A DNA stretch of 64,000 nt. It comes from Symbiodinium natans (Eukaryota > Sar > Dinophyceae > Suessiales > Symbiodiniaceae). The translations under genes and the position numbers were made by a program. The stretch spans positions 345,001 to 409,000 of the forward strand of contig CAJNDS010002468.1 in the NCBI GenBank assembly GCA_905221605.1, read 5' to 3'. The notes beneath the pieces are model-generated. The model did no database searches. It saw nothing but the letters and a program-made list of their open reading frames with translations, and was not told where the DNA came from. Positions 1-13,600 of this stretch are shown here, piece after piece. Position 1 is the first letter of the stretch; each line of letters opens with the position of its first letter.

Positions 1-42
1 TTCGACTAAGCCCGAAACAGCTCCCGAACCCCAACACCTCAG

Positions 43-1679
43 GTTTGGAATGAAACCGTGGCCACTTTGACCTTGATGGCTCTTGGGCTGCTCTTCTGCA
101 ATAGAGATCCAGGGTTTAGTGCGGTTTAGGGTTTAGGGTTCAGGGTTCAGGGTTTCGGGCAAAACCCTGACCACGCAAGCCCTGATTCCCGGATGGTGCC
201 TTCTGAGCCTGCCCAGCCTCTAATCAGCGATTGTGAGTTGCTTATAGTTTGAGCGTTGAGTTTAGGGCTTTTGAGGTTTTGTTGCCTATACTCCAGGGTT
301 TCTGGACCCTAAGCCCGAATCCCTAAACCCTAATCCCTAAAACCCTAAGAGGTTGAGGGGGTACCCTAAACCCTAAAACCCTCCCTGAATCACTGAACCC
401 TAAACCCTAAACCCTTAGAGTTTAGTGTCACGCTTTAGTGATTGAGTTGTTTTGGCGCAATGCCGGACCCAGCTTTCAAGAGCAAGAAGCTTCCAATCCT
501 CACTTCACGGAAGATGCCGCAAACCCGAAACCCCAAACCTTAACCCCCAAACCCCAAACCCTAAACCCCACACCCTAAACCTCAAACCCTAAATCCCAAA
601 CCCCAAACCCCAAACCCCAAACCCCAAACCCCAAACCCCAAACCCCAAACCCCAAACCCCAAACCCCAAACCCCAAACCCTAAACCCTAAACCCTGAACC
701 CTAAACCCTAAACCCTAAACCCTAAACCGCCTAAACCCTAAACCCTAAACCCTAAACCCTAAACCCTAAACCCTAAACCCTAAACCCTAAACCCTAAACC
801 CTAAACCCTAAACCTACCAATGTCAGGTCTTCAGCTCCCGAGATCATGTTGTCGCTGAACGACATCATCAAGAGGACCTTTGTCCAGGGAAAGCTCGGGG
901 CGTCGACCATTGCTGCTTCGGCTGCAGGAACACAAAATAGCCCTAACCCCTAACCCCTAAACCCTAAACCCCAAACCCCAAACCTAAACCCTAAACCCTA
1001 AACCCTAATCCCTAAACCCTAAACCCTAAACCCTAAACCCTAAACCCTGGACCCTAGACCCTAGACCCTAGACCCCGAACCCGAAGCAGAGTCTGGGGTT
1101 TTTGGGTTTGGGGCTTGTGGGGCTTGTGCGGATTTGGGGGGGATTTTTTTGGGGGGGGGGGGGGGGGGTGTAGGATCCGGAATCCATGTATTGACCTCTT
1201 TGGATTTAAAGTTTGGGGTTTGGGGTTTAGAGTTTAGGGTTTGGGTGTTATAGAGTAGATGGTTCGACCTGTGCTGGGCTCTAGGAGCCGCTCCAAAGGT
1301 TTCAGGGTTTAGGGTTTAGGGTTTAGGGTTTGGGGTTTGGTGTTTAGGGTTTAGGGTTTAGGGTTTGGGGTTTAGGGTTTGGGGTTTAGGGTTCCTGGGT
1401 CCCTGTGATCATATCCTACGGTTAGTTATGTTTTTTTTGGTGGGGGGGGGGGGGGAAGCTTGTGCGAACAGACCATACCATGCAAGGTTGTTGGTCTATT
1501 GTCAGGCTTAAGCCCTAACACCCTAAACCCTAAACCCTGAACCCTAAACCCTAAACCCTAAACCCTAACCCCGAACACCCTGAAAGCAGTAAGGGCCTCC
1601 CAAATCAGAAGCCCCCGAGGTGGGATCTGCGGCTTTCAACTTGTTTGTCATCGTTGCCGTTTGCATCAACGCCATCCCG
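43..1679 (+). CDS. NCX: NCX exons 1-3: alpha-1 repeat
   Basis: Exons 43-86, 827-911 and 1620-1679. Joined they read [27 protein letters not shown]..., then [20 protein letters not shown], matching the ion-binding alpha-1 motif of SLC8 exchangers (family pattern NETVSNLTLMALGSSAPEI...STIVGSAAFN). Introns 87-826 and 912-1619 begin GC and end AG; the third intron begins GT at 1680. The start of intron 2 continues in frame as AASAAG, which resembles the VGSAAF that opens the next exon. That could be an old duplication at the insertion site or chance. The first exon follows a plain CTCAG acceptor, so the gene enters the window from the left. Confidence 0.9.
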
Positions 1680-4600
1680 GTAGGCTCGTTTTTTTTTTCA
1701 CGTTTAGGGTTAAGGGTTTAGGGTTAAGGGTTTAGGGTTTAGGATTTAGGGTTTAGGGTTGGCCCTAATTGCCGTCAGGGTTGGGTCAAAGGGCATCCTG
1801 TAGTACCACTGTGGAAACCGGGTTTAGGGTTTAGTTCTACATAAGACTAGAATCTGTGGGGTCTGTAGGGTTTAGGGGTTGGGGTTTTGGGTGTAGGGCG
1901 TTTTGAGCTCTGAGCGCAGTTTTGTCTGCTCAAGCTTCGCTGCCAGGCAACATGGAACACCATATTATGCGTTTCTATACTCCAACTCCCCCCCCTACAT
2001 CCTCGTGTACCCAAAACCCTAAACCGCCTAAACCCTGAACCCTACATCCTTGTTTATAACGAAGTTCAGATGCTCGAAGCCGGCGCAACAGTGCCAGCCA
2101 GGCATCTATACCTTAACCCTAAACCCTAAAACCCTAAACCGCGATGGGCGTGCCCGACACGGAGTACCTGCCAGCGGCACCCGATGCCGATGACCTGGGC
2201 CGATACGGCCAGGAGAAGGACTGCTGGGATTTCACGAACTCCTGTCTGGGGAGGTCTTGGGGCAGCAGACTGTTTAAGGCTTCAGGATTTGGGGCAGAAG
2301 CATTCAGGGGAACTTTGGGGGTGTTCAGGGCCAAAAAAGCCTGCTGCCGTACGCGCTCCGCAGGTGGTACTTTTCAACCCCTGAAGGCCCCAAGCCCCCC
2401 AAAATGCCTAAGCCATCGCAAGCCCGACCCCCCTCCCCCCCTAGCCCCCTCCTGCAATTCAAAATCCCCTGTTTAGGCCTTAGGGTTTACTGAAAACGTC
2501 TCGCCCTCCACCATGCAGCACAGGTGAGATAGGGGAGCTTCTGAATGTTTGTACTGGAGTCCGATCATAGGATCCCGTTCGATTAATACATAGCCGAGTT
2601 ATATGCGATGGCGGTCATACTTGGTCATGGGCCATTCGTCTCAAGCGGGCTTTAACCGAACTGGTCCGAGCTAGTTAAACCCCAAGCCCTAAGCCCTAAA
2701 CCCTGAACCCTAAACCCTAAACCCTAAACCCTAAACCCTAAACCCTAAACCCTAAACCCAGCCGTCGATGAGGATGAGCTGGAGCGAGCTGGCCAGCAGA
2801 ATACGAAAGAGCCAGCGGGCTGAATTCTCATGAAGGTTTAGGGTTTAGGGTTTAGGGTTTCGGGGTTAGGCTTTAGGGTTTAGGGTTTAGGGTTTAGGGT
2901 TTAGGGTTAGTAGATGTAGTTTACTGGTGTGTTACGTTGTATGATATTTTTTTAATTATAGTATGTTCTCATGAAGGGGGATGGTTTCGGGCCTCAGGCT
3001 AGGTTTGGGGGTTTAGGGTTTAGGGTTTAGGGTTTAGGGTTTAGGGTTTAGGGTTTAGGGTTTAGGGTTTAGGGTTTAGGGTTTAGGGTTTAGGGTTTAT
3101 GGGCTTGGGGCTTTTGATGTTCCAGGTTTCGTGTTTAGGTGTTGGGGTTTAGGGTTTAGGGTTGAAGCTCTTGGTTTGTTGGGATCCTCCTTCTTGAGGT
3201 GTAGATCTCTTTTTTTTTAAAAAAACTTTGCGGGATGGGTGAGGGGGTGGTAGTATACGTACTAGTTAGGTAGGTCCTTGGGTACTTTCATTTCCCGCCG
3301 CCCCCCGTTTCTGGGCTTAAGAGATAGTATTCGGAGGGCTTTTTGAATATTCTGTACGGGGTTTCAGCAAAACCCTTGCACTTGAACCCTAAACCACTTC
3401 AGCAAAATCCTAAACCCTAACCCTAAACCCTAACTCTAAACCCTAAACCCTAAACCCTAAAACCCTTGCACTTAAACCCTAAACCACTGGTTTCCCAGGT
3501 TACGGAGGAGCCCGTTGGCCTGAGCTCTCAACCACAACCCGCTGTACCCCCCAAGACTCCAAACCCCAAACCCCAACCCAAATCCTAAGCCGTAAGCCGT
3601 AGACCCTAGACCCTAAAACCTAAGCCTTAAACCCCAAACCCCAAACCCCAAACCCCAAACCCCAAACCCTAAACCTTAAACCCGAAGCCCTAAACCCTAA
3701 ACCCTCAACCCTCAACCTTAACCCTGGTAGAGCCCCTAATCCCTAAATCTAACCCGGATCTCAGATTCAGCCTGAAGACGCAGGTACGCCGTGGCGATGA
3801 CAAACTGGGCGGCCTGCCTTGGCGCGCAGGGCGACGAGGAGGAAGTGAGGGTTTAGGGTTTAGGGTTTAGGGCTTAGGGTCCAGTGTCTAGGGTCTAGGG
3901 TTTAGAGTTGGAGAGGGTTTAGGGAACCCTGAACCCCCTGGAATCCTTACACCACAACCCGAAACGCGAAACCCGAAACCGTAAACCCTAAATCCTGAAC
4001 CCTAAACACTAAACCGTAAACTCCTGCAGAGGCTGCCCTCGCAGCCTTCTCTGCGGCGCTTTTGGCGCACGAGGCCGCGGATTTGCGACAGCACCTTTGG
4101 AGTCTGAATGGTTTAGGGTTTAGGGATGTAGGTTTAGGGTTTAGGGTTTATAAGGTTGAGGGTTTAGGGTTTAGGGTTTAGGGTTTGCGTTTGCGGTTTA
4201 GGGTCTATATAGATTTTTAGGTTCAGGGTTGATTTGGAATGTCTTTCAAAGCTCTGGAATGATGTTGAAGGTTCCATAAACCCTAAACCCTGCTTACTAA
4301 GTCAAAAGGGCTTCCAAGTGGGGCTCCCGGACCAAGAAACCGCTACCTCAAGAAGACAGGAGCCCCTCGTGGCACTTACGCGTGTACAAAGAAGAAGCGC
4401 TACAGGGCTCGGAGCCCTAAACCCTAAACCCTAAACCCTAAACCCTAAACCCCAAACCCTAAACCCTAAACCCTAAACCCTAAACCCTAAACCCTAAACC
4501 CTAAACCCTAAACCCTAAACCCTAAACCCTAAACCCTCACACACCTCAAAGCTAAACACCTCGCAACGACGATCTTCTGGCGAGGCCGTCGGCTCGACGG

Positions 4601-7600
4601 ACACGCCGTCGTACGCGGACGCAGTGGTCAACATAGGCGCAGGATTTAGGGTTTAGTAGGGTATATATGTTTAGGGTTTCGGGTGCAGGGTTTAGGGTTT
4701 AAGGTTTAGGGTTTGGCCCTTCTTCCCCTTTTCATTGGGGTTATGATCCCTTCTAAGCCCCTTGAAGCCAAGAAATGGTGCCCTGTTCATTCCTCACCCT
4801 AAACCCCCAAGCCCTAAACCTAAACCCTAAACCCTACACCCTCTCCAAAGCCGTGAAACCCCAAACCCTCTAAACCCTAGAACCCTGAACCCGCTAAGCC
4901 CCGAAACCCATAGACACCTAAACCACCAAACCTGTAAACCCCGAATCCCCTAAACCCACCCAAAGCCCTACGCCTAAATCCCTAAACCGTAAACCCCTAA
5001 ACACCAAACCCCTAAGACCTCAAACCCTAAACTCTCTAAACCCCTTAACCCTCTAAACCCCAAACCTCAAAGCCCCGAAACCCTACACCTTAAAACCCTG
5101 AACCCCTGAAACCCTAAACCCCCGAAAACCTGAACTCTCAACCCGAAAAGTCCCAAACCCTAAGCTGCTAAAACCCCTAAAACCCTTAAATCCCTAAACC
5201 CTAAACGCTACAAACATAAAGACCTGAACCCTAAGCTCCGAACCCCTGAACCCAAAGCCTGTGAGCATCCCCCGAGAACCCCCAGGCGACAACCTCAGCG
5301 ACCAGGGGCATCACGATCAGGCCATGGCCCTCTTCGCCAAGGCCGCTTTAGGTTCGTTGAGGGTTTAGGGTGTAGGGGTGTTAGGGTCTTCAGAGTCTTA
5401 GGGGTTAAGGGGGTTAAGGGGGTTAAGGGAATTAAGGGGATTAAGGGGGTCAAGGGGTTTAAGGGGGTTTACGGGGGTTAAGGGGTTAAGGGAGTTAAAG
5501 GGCTCGCCTTTAATGACACAATCGTCTGCCTTCATAGCCGATCAGCAGGCGCGCGCCTCTGGGCCGAAGAGCCGACGCAGTACTGCCCACCCACAATGGC
5601 CACCTTTTTCGGGGGGTTCGGGTTTAAGGGCGTTATCCCTCAACTCAAGCCTCAACCCTAAACCCTAAACCCTAAACCGGTGCAGGCGCGCGAGATCTAC
5701 CAGTCCCTGAGTTGGGAAAACACGTTGAGACTCGGCTTGACCATGGTTTAAGACTTCAATGGGTTCAAAGGGTTTAGGGTTTAGGGTTCAGGTTTACGTA
5801 CGAGTTTGGGTCGCGGCGCTCGGCCCTAAACCCAAAACCGCCGCCTCTTCAGAAGTTGAACTCCAACCCTAACCCCGAACCCGAATCCCTGAACCCTAAA
5901 CGCGAAGACTTAACCCAAACCCTACGTCCAAAGCCCTAAACCCTAAACCCTGAACCCTATACCCTAAACCCGAAACTTTGCCCTAAACCTTAAACCCTAA
6001 ACCCCGAAACCCTTCAGGAACAACGCGGTGCTGCTGCACAACATGGGCTTATGCGCTCGGAAGATGGGAAAGCCCCGCGAGGCCCAAGCAGTGTGCCGGG
6101 CACCGGGCCTTTACTGTAGGGTTTTGGGGGTTTGGGGGTTTTGGGGGTTTTGGGGGTTTAGGGTTTAGGGTTTTGGGGGTTTAGGGTTTAGGGTTTAGGG
6201 TTTAGGGTGTAGGGTTTAGGGTTTAGGGTTCAGGGTGTAGGGTGTAGGGTGTAGGGTGTAGGGTGTAGGGTGTAGGGTGGAGGGCGTAGGGTGTAGAGTG
6301 TAGGGTGTGGAGGGGGTATTTCGGGGTTACGGGCTTACTTGTAGGGGTTAGAGTTTCGGGGACTTTGGGGGTGTGGAATTTTAAGGAGTTGTGGGGTTGG
6401 TTGGGGCTTTACACTCCCCAAGTTGCACCCCAAGCCCACAACCCCACAGCCCTAGACCCCAGACCCTAAACCCGAAACCCTAAAACCTAAACCCTAAACC
6501 CTTAACCCTTTGTGTTCAGGCCCACGGCTTCTTCCACGAGGCGCAGGGAGCCTACGAGCCTTTGGGGCTGCACAGCAGGGCAGAAGCAGGGTTTGGGGTG
6601 TAGGGTTTAGGGTTTAGGGTTTAGGGTTTAGGGTTTAGGGTTTGGGGTTTAGGGTTTGGGGTTTAGGGTTTGGGGTTTAGGGTTTAGGGTTTAGGGTTTG
6701 GGGTTTAGGGTTTAGGGTTTGGGGTTTGGGGTTTAGGGTTTGGGGCTTAGGGTTTAGGGTTTAGGGTTCAGGGTGTATGGTTTGGGGTTTAGGGTTTAGG
6801 GTTTGGGGTTTGGGGTTTCGGGTTTAGGGTTTGGGGTTTAGGGTTTGGGGTTTGGGGTTTGGGGTTTAGGGTTCGGGGTTTAGGGTTGAGGGATAGTCGG
6901 TTTGGGGTTTAGGGTTCAGGGTTTTGGGTTTGGGGTTTAGGGTTCGGGGTAGTTTTGGGTTTGGTGCTTGGGGTTGGGTTTGGGGTTGAGGGTTTGGGTT
7001 TGAGGGTTTGGGGTTGAGGGTTTAGAGGTGAGGGTTGGTGGTTTGGGGTTTTCGGTTTGGGGTTTGGGGGTTTACAGTTTACAAGTTTGTAACCCTTTCA
7101 GCCCCAAACCCTGGACCTCAAGACCTTGAGCCACCAAAACCCCCAAACCCTAAGCTGTACTTAAGCGCCTTCTGGCTCAACACCCGAAAACCCCAAGCCC
7201 CAAACCCTAAACCCTAAACCCTAAACCCTAAACCCTAAACCCTACACCCTAAACCCTAAACCCTAAACCCTAAACCCTAAACCCTAAACCCTAAACCCTA
7301 AACCCCAAACCCCAAACCCTAAACCCTAAACCCTAAACCCTAAACCCTAATTGGGTTACTAAGTACCCTGAACCTCCACGGGCCGTAGGTCGATCTTGTT
7401 GGGCTCCGAGTCTCCGCAGTACGCCGAGCTCCTCCATGCTGCTGGGCTGGTTTTAGGGTTTAGGGTTTAGGGTTTAGGGTTGAGGGTTCAGGGTTCAGGG
7501 TTCAGGGTTCAGGGTTCAGGGTTCAGGGTTTAGGGTTTAGGGTTTAGGGTTTAGGTGTTTAGGGTTTAGGGTTTAGGGTTTAGGGTTTAGGGTTTAGGGT

Positions 7601-10600
7601 TTAGGGTTTAGGGTTTAGGGTTTAGGGTTTAGGGTTTAGGGTTTAGGGTTTAGGGTTGGGGGCTTCGGTTTTTTCGTTGGGGCTGGGGTGGTCTTGGGTG
7701 TTTCTTGCGTGGCTTTGGGGCTTGAGGGCTTCCAGGGGCTCGACTCCGCTTACACCTTGTGTCCGAAAGCAACCGAAGCCTCTAAAACCCGAACCCCAAA
7801 CCCCTAACCCTAAAGCCTAAACCCCAAACCCGAAACCCACAATTCCCGAGACCTTAAACCCTAACCCTAAACCCTAAACCCTAAACCCTAAACCCTAAAC
7901 CCTAAACCCTAAACCCTAAACCCTAAGCCCCAAAAACCCTAGCGCCCAAGGACATGGCGGAATCCGAGGGTGCCGAGCAGCCCGCGGCGCAGCTTCTCGA
8001 GTTGAGTGGCGCGGCCGGAATGTGGATCATGAGATCCTAGGGCTTAGGGCTTAGGTTTAGGGTTCAGGGTTCAGGGTTCAGGGTTCAGGGTTTAGGGTTT
8101 AGGGTTTAGGGTTCAGGGTTTAGAGATTACAGGGTTGAGGGTTTGGGGTTTAGGGCTTTTGGGGTTTAGGGTTTAGGGTTTAGGCCTTAGGGGGGTTAAG
8201 GCAAGTCAAGGTCGGGGTAGCATAGGATCTCATATGCGGAGGGGGTTTGAGGGATCAGGGCTCATGCATGGTGGGGAACGTGTTTGGTTTACAGCTAGGA
8301 TGCCCAGTAGTACCCTTATTCCCTTTTTGGGGGGGTTTAGGCTCCCTTATAAACCCCTTTCAGCAAAAAGGGTACCCTTTTTAAGCCTAGGTTACTGGGC
8401 AGCCTAGACAGAATACAAGCGCTTGGGGTTTGAAAGAACCTGTCTGCACGTCAGGGTTGCTGAGAAGTGCCAGTTGAGCCGTCTAACACCTCCTAACCCC
8501 CAGCCCCTAATCCCTGAAACTCTACATCCTCGCCCCCTGAACCCTAAACCCTAAACCCTAAACCCATTCAAAACAAAGTACTCCTCCTTATAAGGACACT
8601 ATAGGGATTACTATCCTTTGCTTTTTTCTTTTTTTTTTTGGGGGGGGGAGGTTCTGAAGCCACTAGCAGCGGGAGCAGCCCAACGAAGTTCAGATGCGTT
8701 TGGGGGAGGTTTGTGGTTTGGGCTCGTGCTACGGGCTTGGGATGCCGGATGTTGGCGGTTGAAAGCTTAAGCTAGGGTTTGGGGTTTAGGGTTTGGGGTT
8801 TAGGGTTGGGGGTTTAGGGTTTGGGGTTTAGGGTTTGGGGTTTAGGGTTTGGGGTTTGGGGTTTGGGGTTTAGGGTTTGGGGTTTGGGGTTTGGGGTTTA
8901 GGGTTTGGGGTTTGGGGTTTGGGGTTTGGGGTTTAGGGTTCAGGTTCCAGGGTTAGGGTTTTAGGGTTTTAGGTCTAGGGTCTAGGGTAGAGTTAGTCCT
9001 AGCTAACCCCTACAGCCCTCCGCCTTCTCTCTTTCAGGTGGCATGGACTAGCGACCGGCAACAGGATCAACAATTGCTTGCGCGCCCGTGGAAGAAAGCT
9101 CTCATGGCTAGGGGGTTAGGGCTTGGGAGCTCGGGGTTTAGATCCGCTACCTGGAGGTTCATGGGTACTTATAGCCCCAATTGTATGGGCACTTGTAACC
9201 TGCTTCGAGGACTTAGGGGACTTAGGGGGCTTCTATGTGCAGTTGCTATAATTGAACCTCCAAGTAGACCCCAAACCCCCCCCCCCCCCCCACAAACATC
9301 AGGGTTGGGCGGCTAGAGGCAGGGTAGGTATCACTGCCTCATTACGGCTACCCCAGGGTTTAGGGTTTAGGGTTCAGGGTTCAGGGTTTAGGGTTTAGGG
9401 CCGAAGTACCATAAAGTCCCAGATGCGTTTCGCAGCAGGCACAAACACAAAGCCACTAGAGCAACCCACCAAAAAACGATTAGAACAACGCCTTCGAAAT
9501 TCTAGAAACCCTAAAGACTCTCAAGCCTCCAAAACCTAAACCCTCCAAAACCTAAAGCCTCCAAAACCCTAAGCCTCAACCCTAAGCCTAAACCCTAAGC
9601 CTAGGCCCTAAACCTAACCCTGAAGCCCCAACACAAAATCACCAAAGCCCTCATCGCGGAAGAAGAAAGGCACTTGAAAGCTCCATCAAGCCACCATGAC
9701 TGGATAAGACTCGATGTTGATACCGATGTGGGTGGTTGTCAAAATTGTGATCCCTGTTGGGGTACCCTAAATTTTAGGTGCCGTATCTAATAGGGGTCCA
9801 AAAAATAAAGGGACCATAATTTTGACAACCACCCATGTGTTTCGGTACTGGTCTGCTTCGGTTCGACTCAATGTCGATACCGCGGGTTGGCAATACCTCA
9901 CGGTTCTACATCGATACGGATTCGATATCGGTCAAAAGTATTGTTGAAAGATCCATGCTTTATCAAATACCCACATGGGGTGGGGTTCATTGCTTAGTTT
10001 GTTAGAATTTAGGGTTTAGGGTTTCGTTTCGGCTTTGGGGTTAGGGTTTAGGTTTCGAGGTCCGTACAGAAGTGGATTAGACTCTATTTGGGGCATACTA
10101 GGGGTATCTCTTTCTTGGAGTTTCCCACGCCCACTGCCCGACAAGTCCAATAAACTCCTGAAATCCCTTCAAGTTCCCAAAGCCCCGGCAAGAAAAAGCA
10201 CAAAACAATCCCAGACCCCTTTACCCCAAAACCTAACCCCCCCCCCCCCCACCCCCAAACCCTAAACCTTATGAATCTTAACGCCAACCCTAAACCCCCA
10301 AAGCCCAACCCCCCCCCCCCAAAAAAAAAAAAAAAAAAAAAAAAATATAAATTAAAAAAAGAAGAAAAGAGAAAGCCAACCAACCCCGCAAACCCAAAAC
10401 CCACAACAAAACCCAACCAAAACCCAACCCCCCATAAACAATCCCTAAACCCTAAACCCTAAACCCTGAACCCTAAACCCTAACCCTAAACCCTAAACCC
10501 TAAACCCCAAGCGCCCTCCGTCTGACACAGGGCGAGAGCCGCCAGATCAAGCAGCGCGGGGTCTATGCGATCACGGCCTTCTTCTCCATCTTCGCGCACC

Positions 10601-13600
10601 CCCGGATGCCTTTAAGGAGACCCTAAACTCTAAGCCCTAAACCCTAAACCCTAAACCCTAGACCCGGGGTTCGACCTAGAAGCCCGAATCTCTAAGCCCA
10701 AGCCCTGTAACGCAGCACCCGAAGGGTGGCGGGCGGGTTTAGGGAGTAGGGCCTTTGGTTCCCTGAACTACAGCCCCAGAACCTTGAACCCTATACCTGA
10801 AACCCGGAAGCCCTAAAGCCCCCTTCGTAACTGGAGCCGGGTTTCCTTGGGCTTGAGGGAGTAGGTTTAGGGTTCCAAATCCCCGAATCCTGAATCCTTA
10901 AACCCTAAACCCAAAACCCCCAACCCTAAACCTTAAACCTTAAACCCTAAACCCTAAACCCTAAACCCTACACCCTAAACCCTAAACCCTAAACCCTAAA
11001 CCCTAAACCCTAAACCTTAAACCTTTTCTCAAAACCTAAACCCAACATCCTGAATTCTACAATCCTGGGGGGGGGGGGGGGGGGTTGCTTTGGAGTGTCC
11101 CGCTGCAGCTCCGAGGCTCAAGGATCTAGGGTCAGACCCAAGTCTGCTTGCCGATCTGCCAGAATAAGGCTCATGGCTTATAGTAGGGTTTAGGGTTTAG
11201 GGTTTAGGGTTTAGGGTTTAGGGTTTAGGGTTTAGGGTTTAGGGTTTAGGGTTTAGGGTTTAGGGTTTATGGGGATTACGGTTCCTAGACCAAAGCCAAA
11301 GATGCATAAACTCTAAATTCGCTTGTAGACTGGAGGGTAGTCAACGATCATGCTACGGGGCTAAGTTTCGTGCTTGTGGGTCAATGGTCAAGGTATGAGT
11401 TGGGTAAAGGAAGTTACTATGGCAAAAAGGAGAACTGATGAAGGCAATACGCATTTCAGGCAACAGTTGTGATGAAGCTGCTCATCATGAGAAGCTTCTG
11501 TCTTAGGGATTTGAGATGAGAAGCCGTATCAGGTTCAGGCAACAATTCAGGGCTCTCGTGCCTCGAGCCAGAGGGACTGTCCCTACACCCTACCCCCTAC
11601 ACCCTACACCCTAAACCGAACCCTATATCCTAAACCCCAGACCACCTTAACTAGCTTGCAAGGCGTGGGGACCAGATGAACACACGTAGAAATGGTCGCT
11701 GCCACGATTTATGGAACATAAGCCCCTTAACTCAAGCAGTCCTTGTGTATTTGCTTGTGCCTTAAGCCCTTAACCCTCGTCCCGATGGCTCTCCCCCCCC
11801 ACACTCTACCACTTCTCACCCTAAACCCCAAACCCCAAACCCTAAACCCTAAGCCTAAACCCTAAACCCTAAACCCCAAACTGTAAACCCTAAACCCTAA
11901 ACCCCAAACTGTAAACCCTAAACCCCAAACCCCAAACCCTACGCCCCAAACCTCCTCGCGGCCCTCATGGGCGTGGCACAGTGCTGCTCCCCTGCGCAGT
12001 GCTGCACGTCCCCCGAGTTCTGCTCCACCGCCGTCCCTGCCGTGCGCGAGGTGCGCAGTGGAGCGGCTGGGCTTTTGTGGAAGGAAGATCCGGGGGAACT
12101 TAGAGTTCGGATACCTGCTGCCCTGTGCCCTAAACCCTAAACCCCTAAACCCTAAACCCTAAACCCTGAACCCTAAACCCTAAACCCTGACCCTAAACCC
12201 TAAACGTCCACAGTAGAGGGGCCCATGATACTCGGAGCCCTGAAGTTGACTAAGGCCAAGCTGCCACCAGAGCACGACTTCCTGGTGCCCTTCTGTGCAG
12301 GTCGCGGCCCTAAACCCTAAACCCTAAACCCTAAACCCTAAACCCTAAACCCTAAACCCTAAACCCTAAACCCTAAACCCTAAACCCTAAACCCTAAACC
12401 CTAAACCCTAAACCCTAAACCCTAAACCCTAACCCTAAACCCTAAACCCTAAACCCTAAACCCTAAACCCGAAACCCGAAACCCGAAACCCTAAACCTTA
12501 AACCCTAAACCCTAAACCCTACACCCTAAACCCTAAATCCTAAATCCTAAAGCCTAAAGCCCAAGCCCTAAACCCAAACCCTGTAGGCCCTAAACCCTCA
12601 ACCAGAACGCCCCAGCTCAACCAAACGACCCAAAACCCCTCAACCCTAAATCTTACTTACACCCTTGCGACCCTAGGCCCTAAGACCATAAACCCTCGAC
12701 CCCTTGAAACCCTAAGCCCTTCACCCCCTAAAGCCCTAAGCCCCAAGCCCTAAACCGGAAACCCGAAACCCTAAACCCTAAACTACCCTACTCGAAAGCA
12801 CCCTAAACCCTACACCTTATCCTCCACCCGCCAAACCCTAAACCCTAAACCCTCAACCCTCAACCCTCAACCCTAAACCCTAAACTTAGTGAGGGGTCGC
12901 TTCCGTCGAGCGACAGACCCCGAACGGCTTGGCCGAGGGCTCAAAGCCCGAGCGCCCATACGAAAATCGGGGGCCGCGGAGAGGTGAGGGTAAAGCGTCC
13001 TGTACAGGCCAACGACCCTGGCCTTGCTTCCGGCCTAAGGGATGGCCGTATCCAGACCACCTTTAGTGTTAACTAAAGTTTAAAGTAGAACCCCAAACCT
13101 CGGGCCGTTGGGGTGGTTTAGGGTTTTGAGGGCTTGCCCGGGCCCCCCTAAGCCCCTGGCTGGACCGGGCCCCTTGCCCCTGGTGGCTGGATTCCTGGAC
13201 CAAGGGGGTCCAGGCAGGCTGGTTGCTCAATTTGGCGTGGGTCTGGGTGTCCGGGGCGTCCGGGGGTCCGGGGCCGTCCGGGGGTTGAGGGGTGTCCGGA
13301 TATGTCCGGGCGGCTTGTCTGGGGGTGCCCCGGGACGCCCCCGCACGTGGAGCGGGACATTTTTTTGTTGCTCTCTCCTCTGTAAGGCATCGCGTTGGTA
13401 GAATGGAATGCGCCTTGGAATGAATTGAACGCCCCCCTTGAGGGGGGTTGGGGGTAAACCCTATAATTGAGAATAGTTTGGGTGGCCGGGGCGGGATTAC
13501 AGGCAACGCGAGCGCGCGGCCCGGGGCGTTTCACGCCCGAGCGCGCGACCTCGCACGCACACCCTAAACCCTAAACCCTAAACCCTAAACCCTAAACCCT

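Larger units (their letters stand above)
8041..10530. repeat. repeat-rich rest of NCX intron 3
   Basis: After the TPR gene stop this stretch holds G-strand telomere variants (8041-8200, 8775-8945 with many TTTGGGG units), TIR elements at 8296, 9149 and 9726, a GATACCG-rich patch (9710-9930), poly-C next to poly-A (10310-10345) and C-strand repeats up to the NCX acceptor at 10530. No further coding exon was recognised. Confidence 0.7.

Noticed and set aside
541-813. Chromosome end or subtelomere
   Set aside because: Exons of one exchanger gene continue in order across all the telomere-type tracts, and tracts occur in both orientations, so they are interstitial.
13069-13534. Long minus-strand ORFs of 128 and 145 residues
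   Set aside because: They overlap each other and a plus-strand ORF in a GC-rich block where long frames arise by chance, and no domain is visible.
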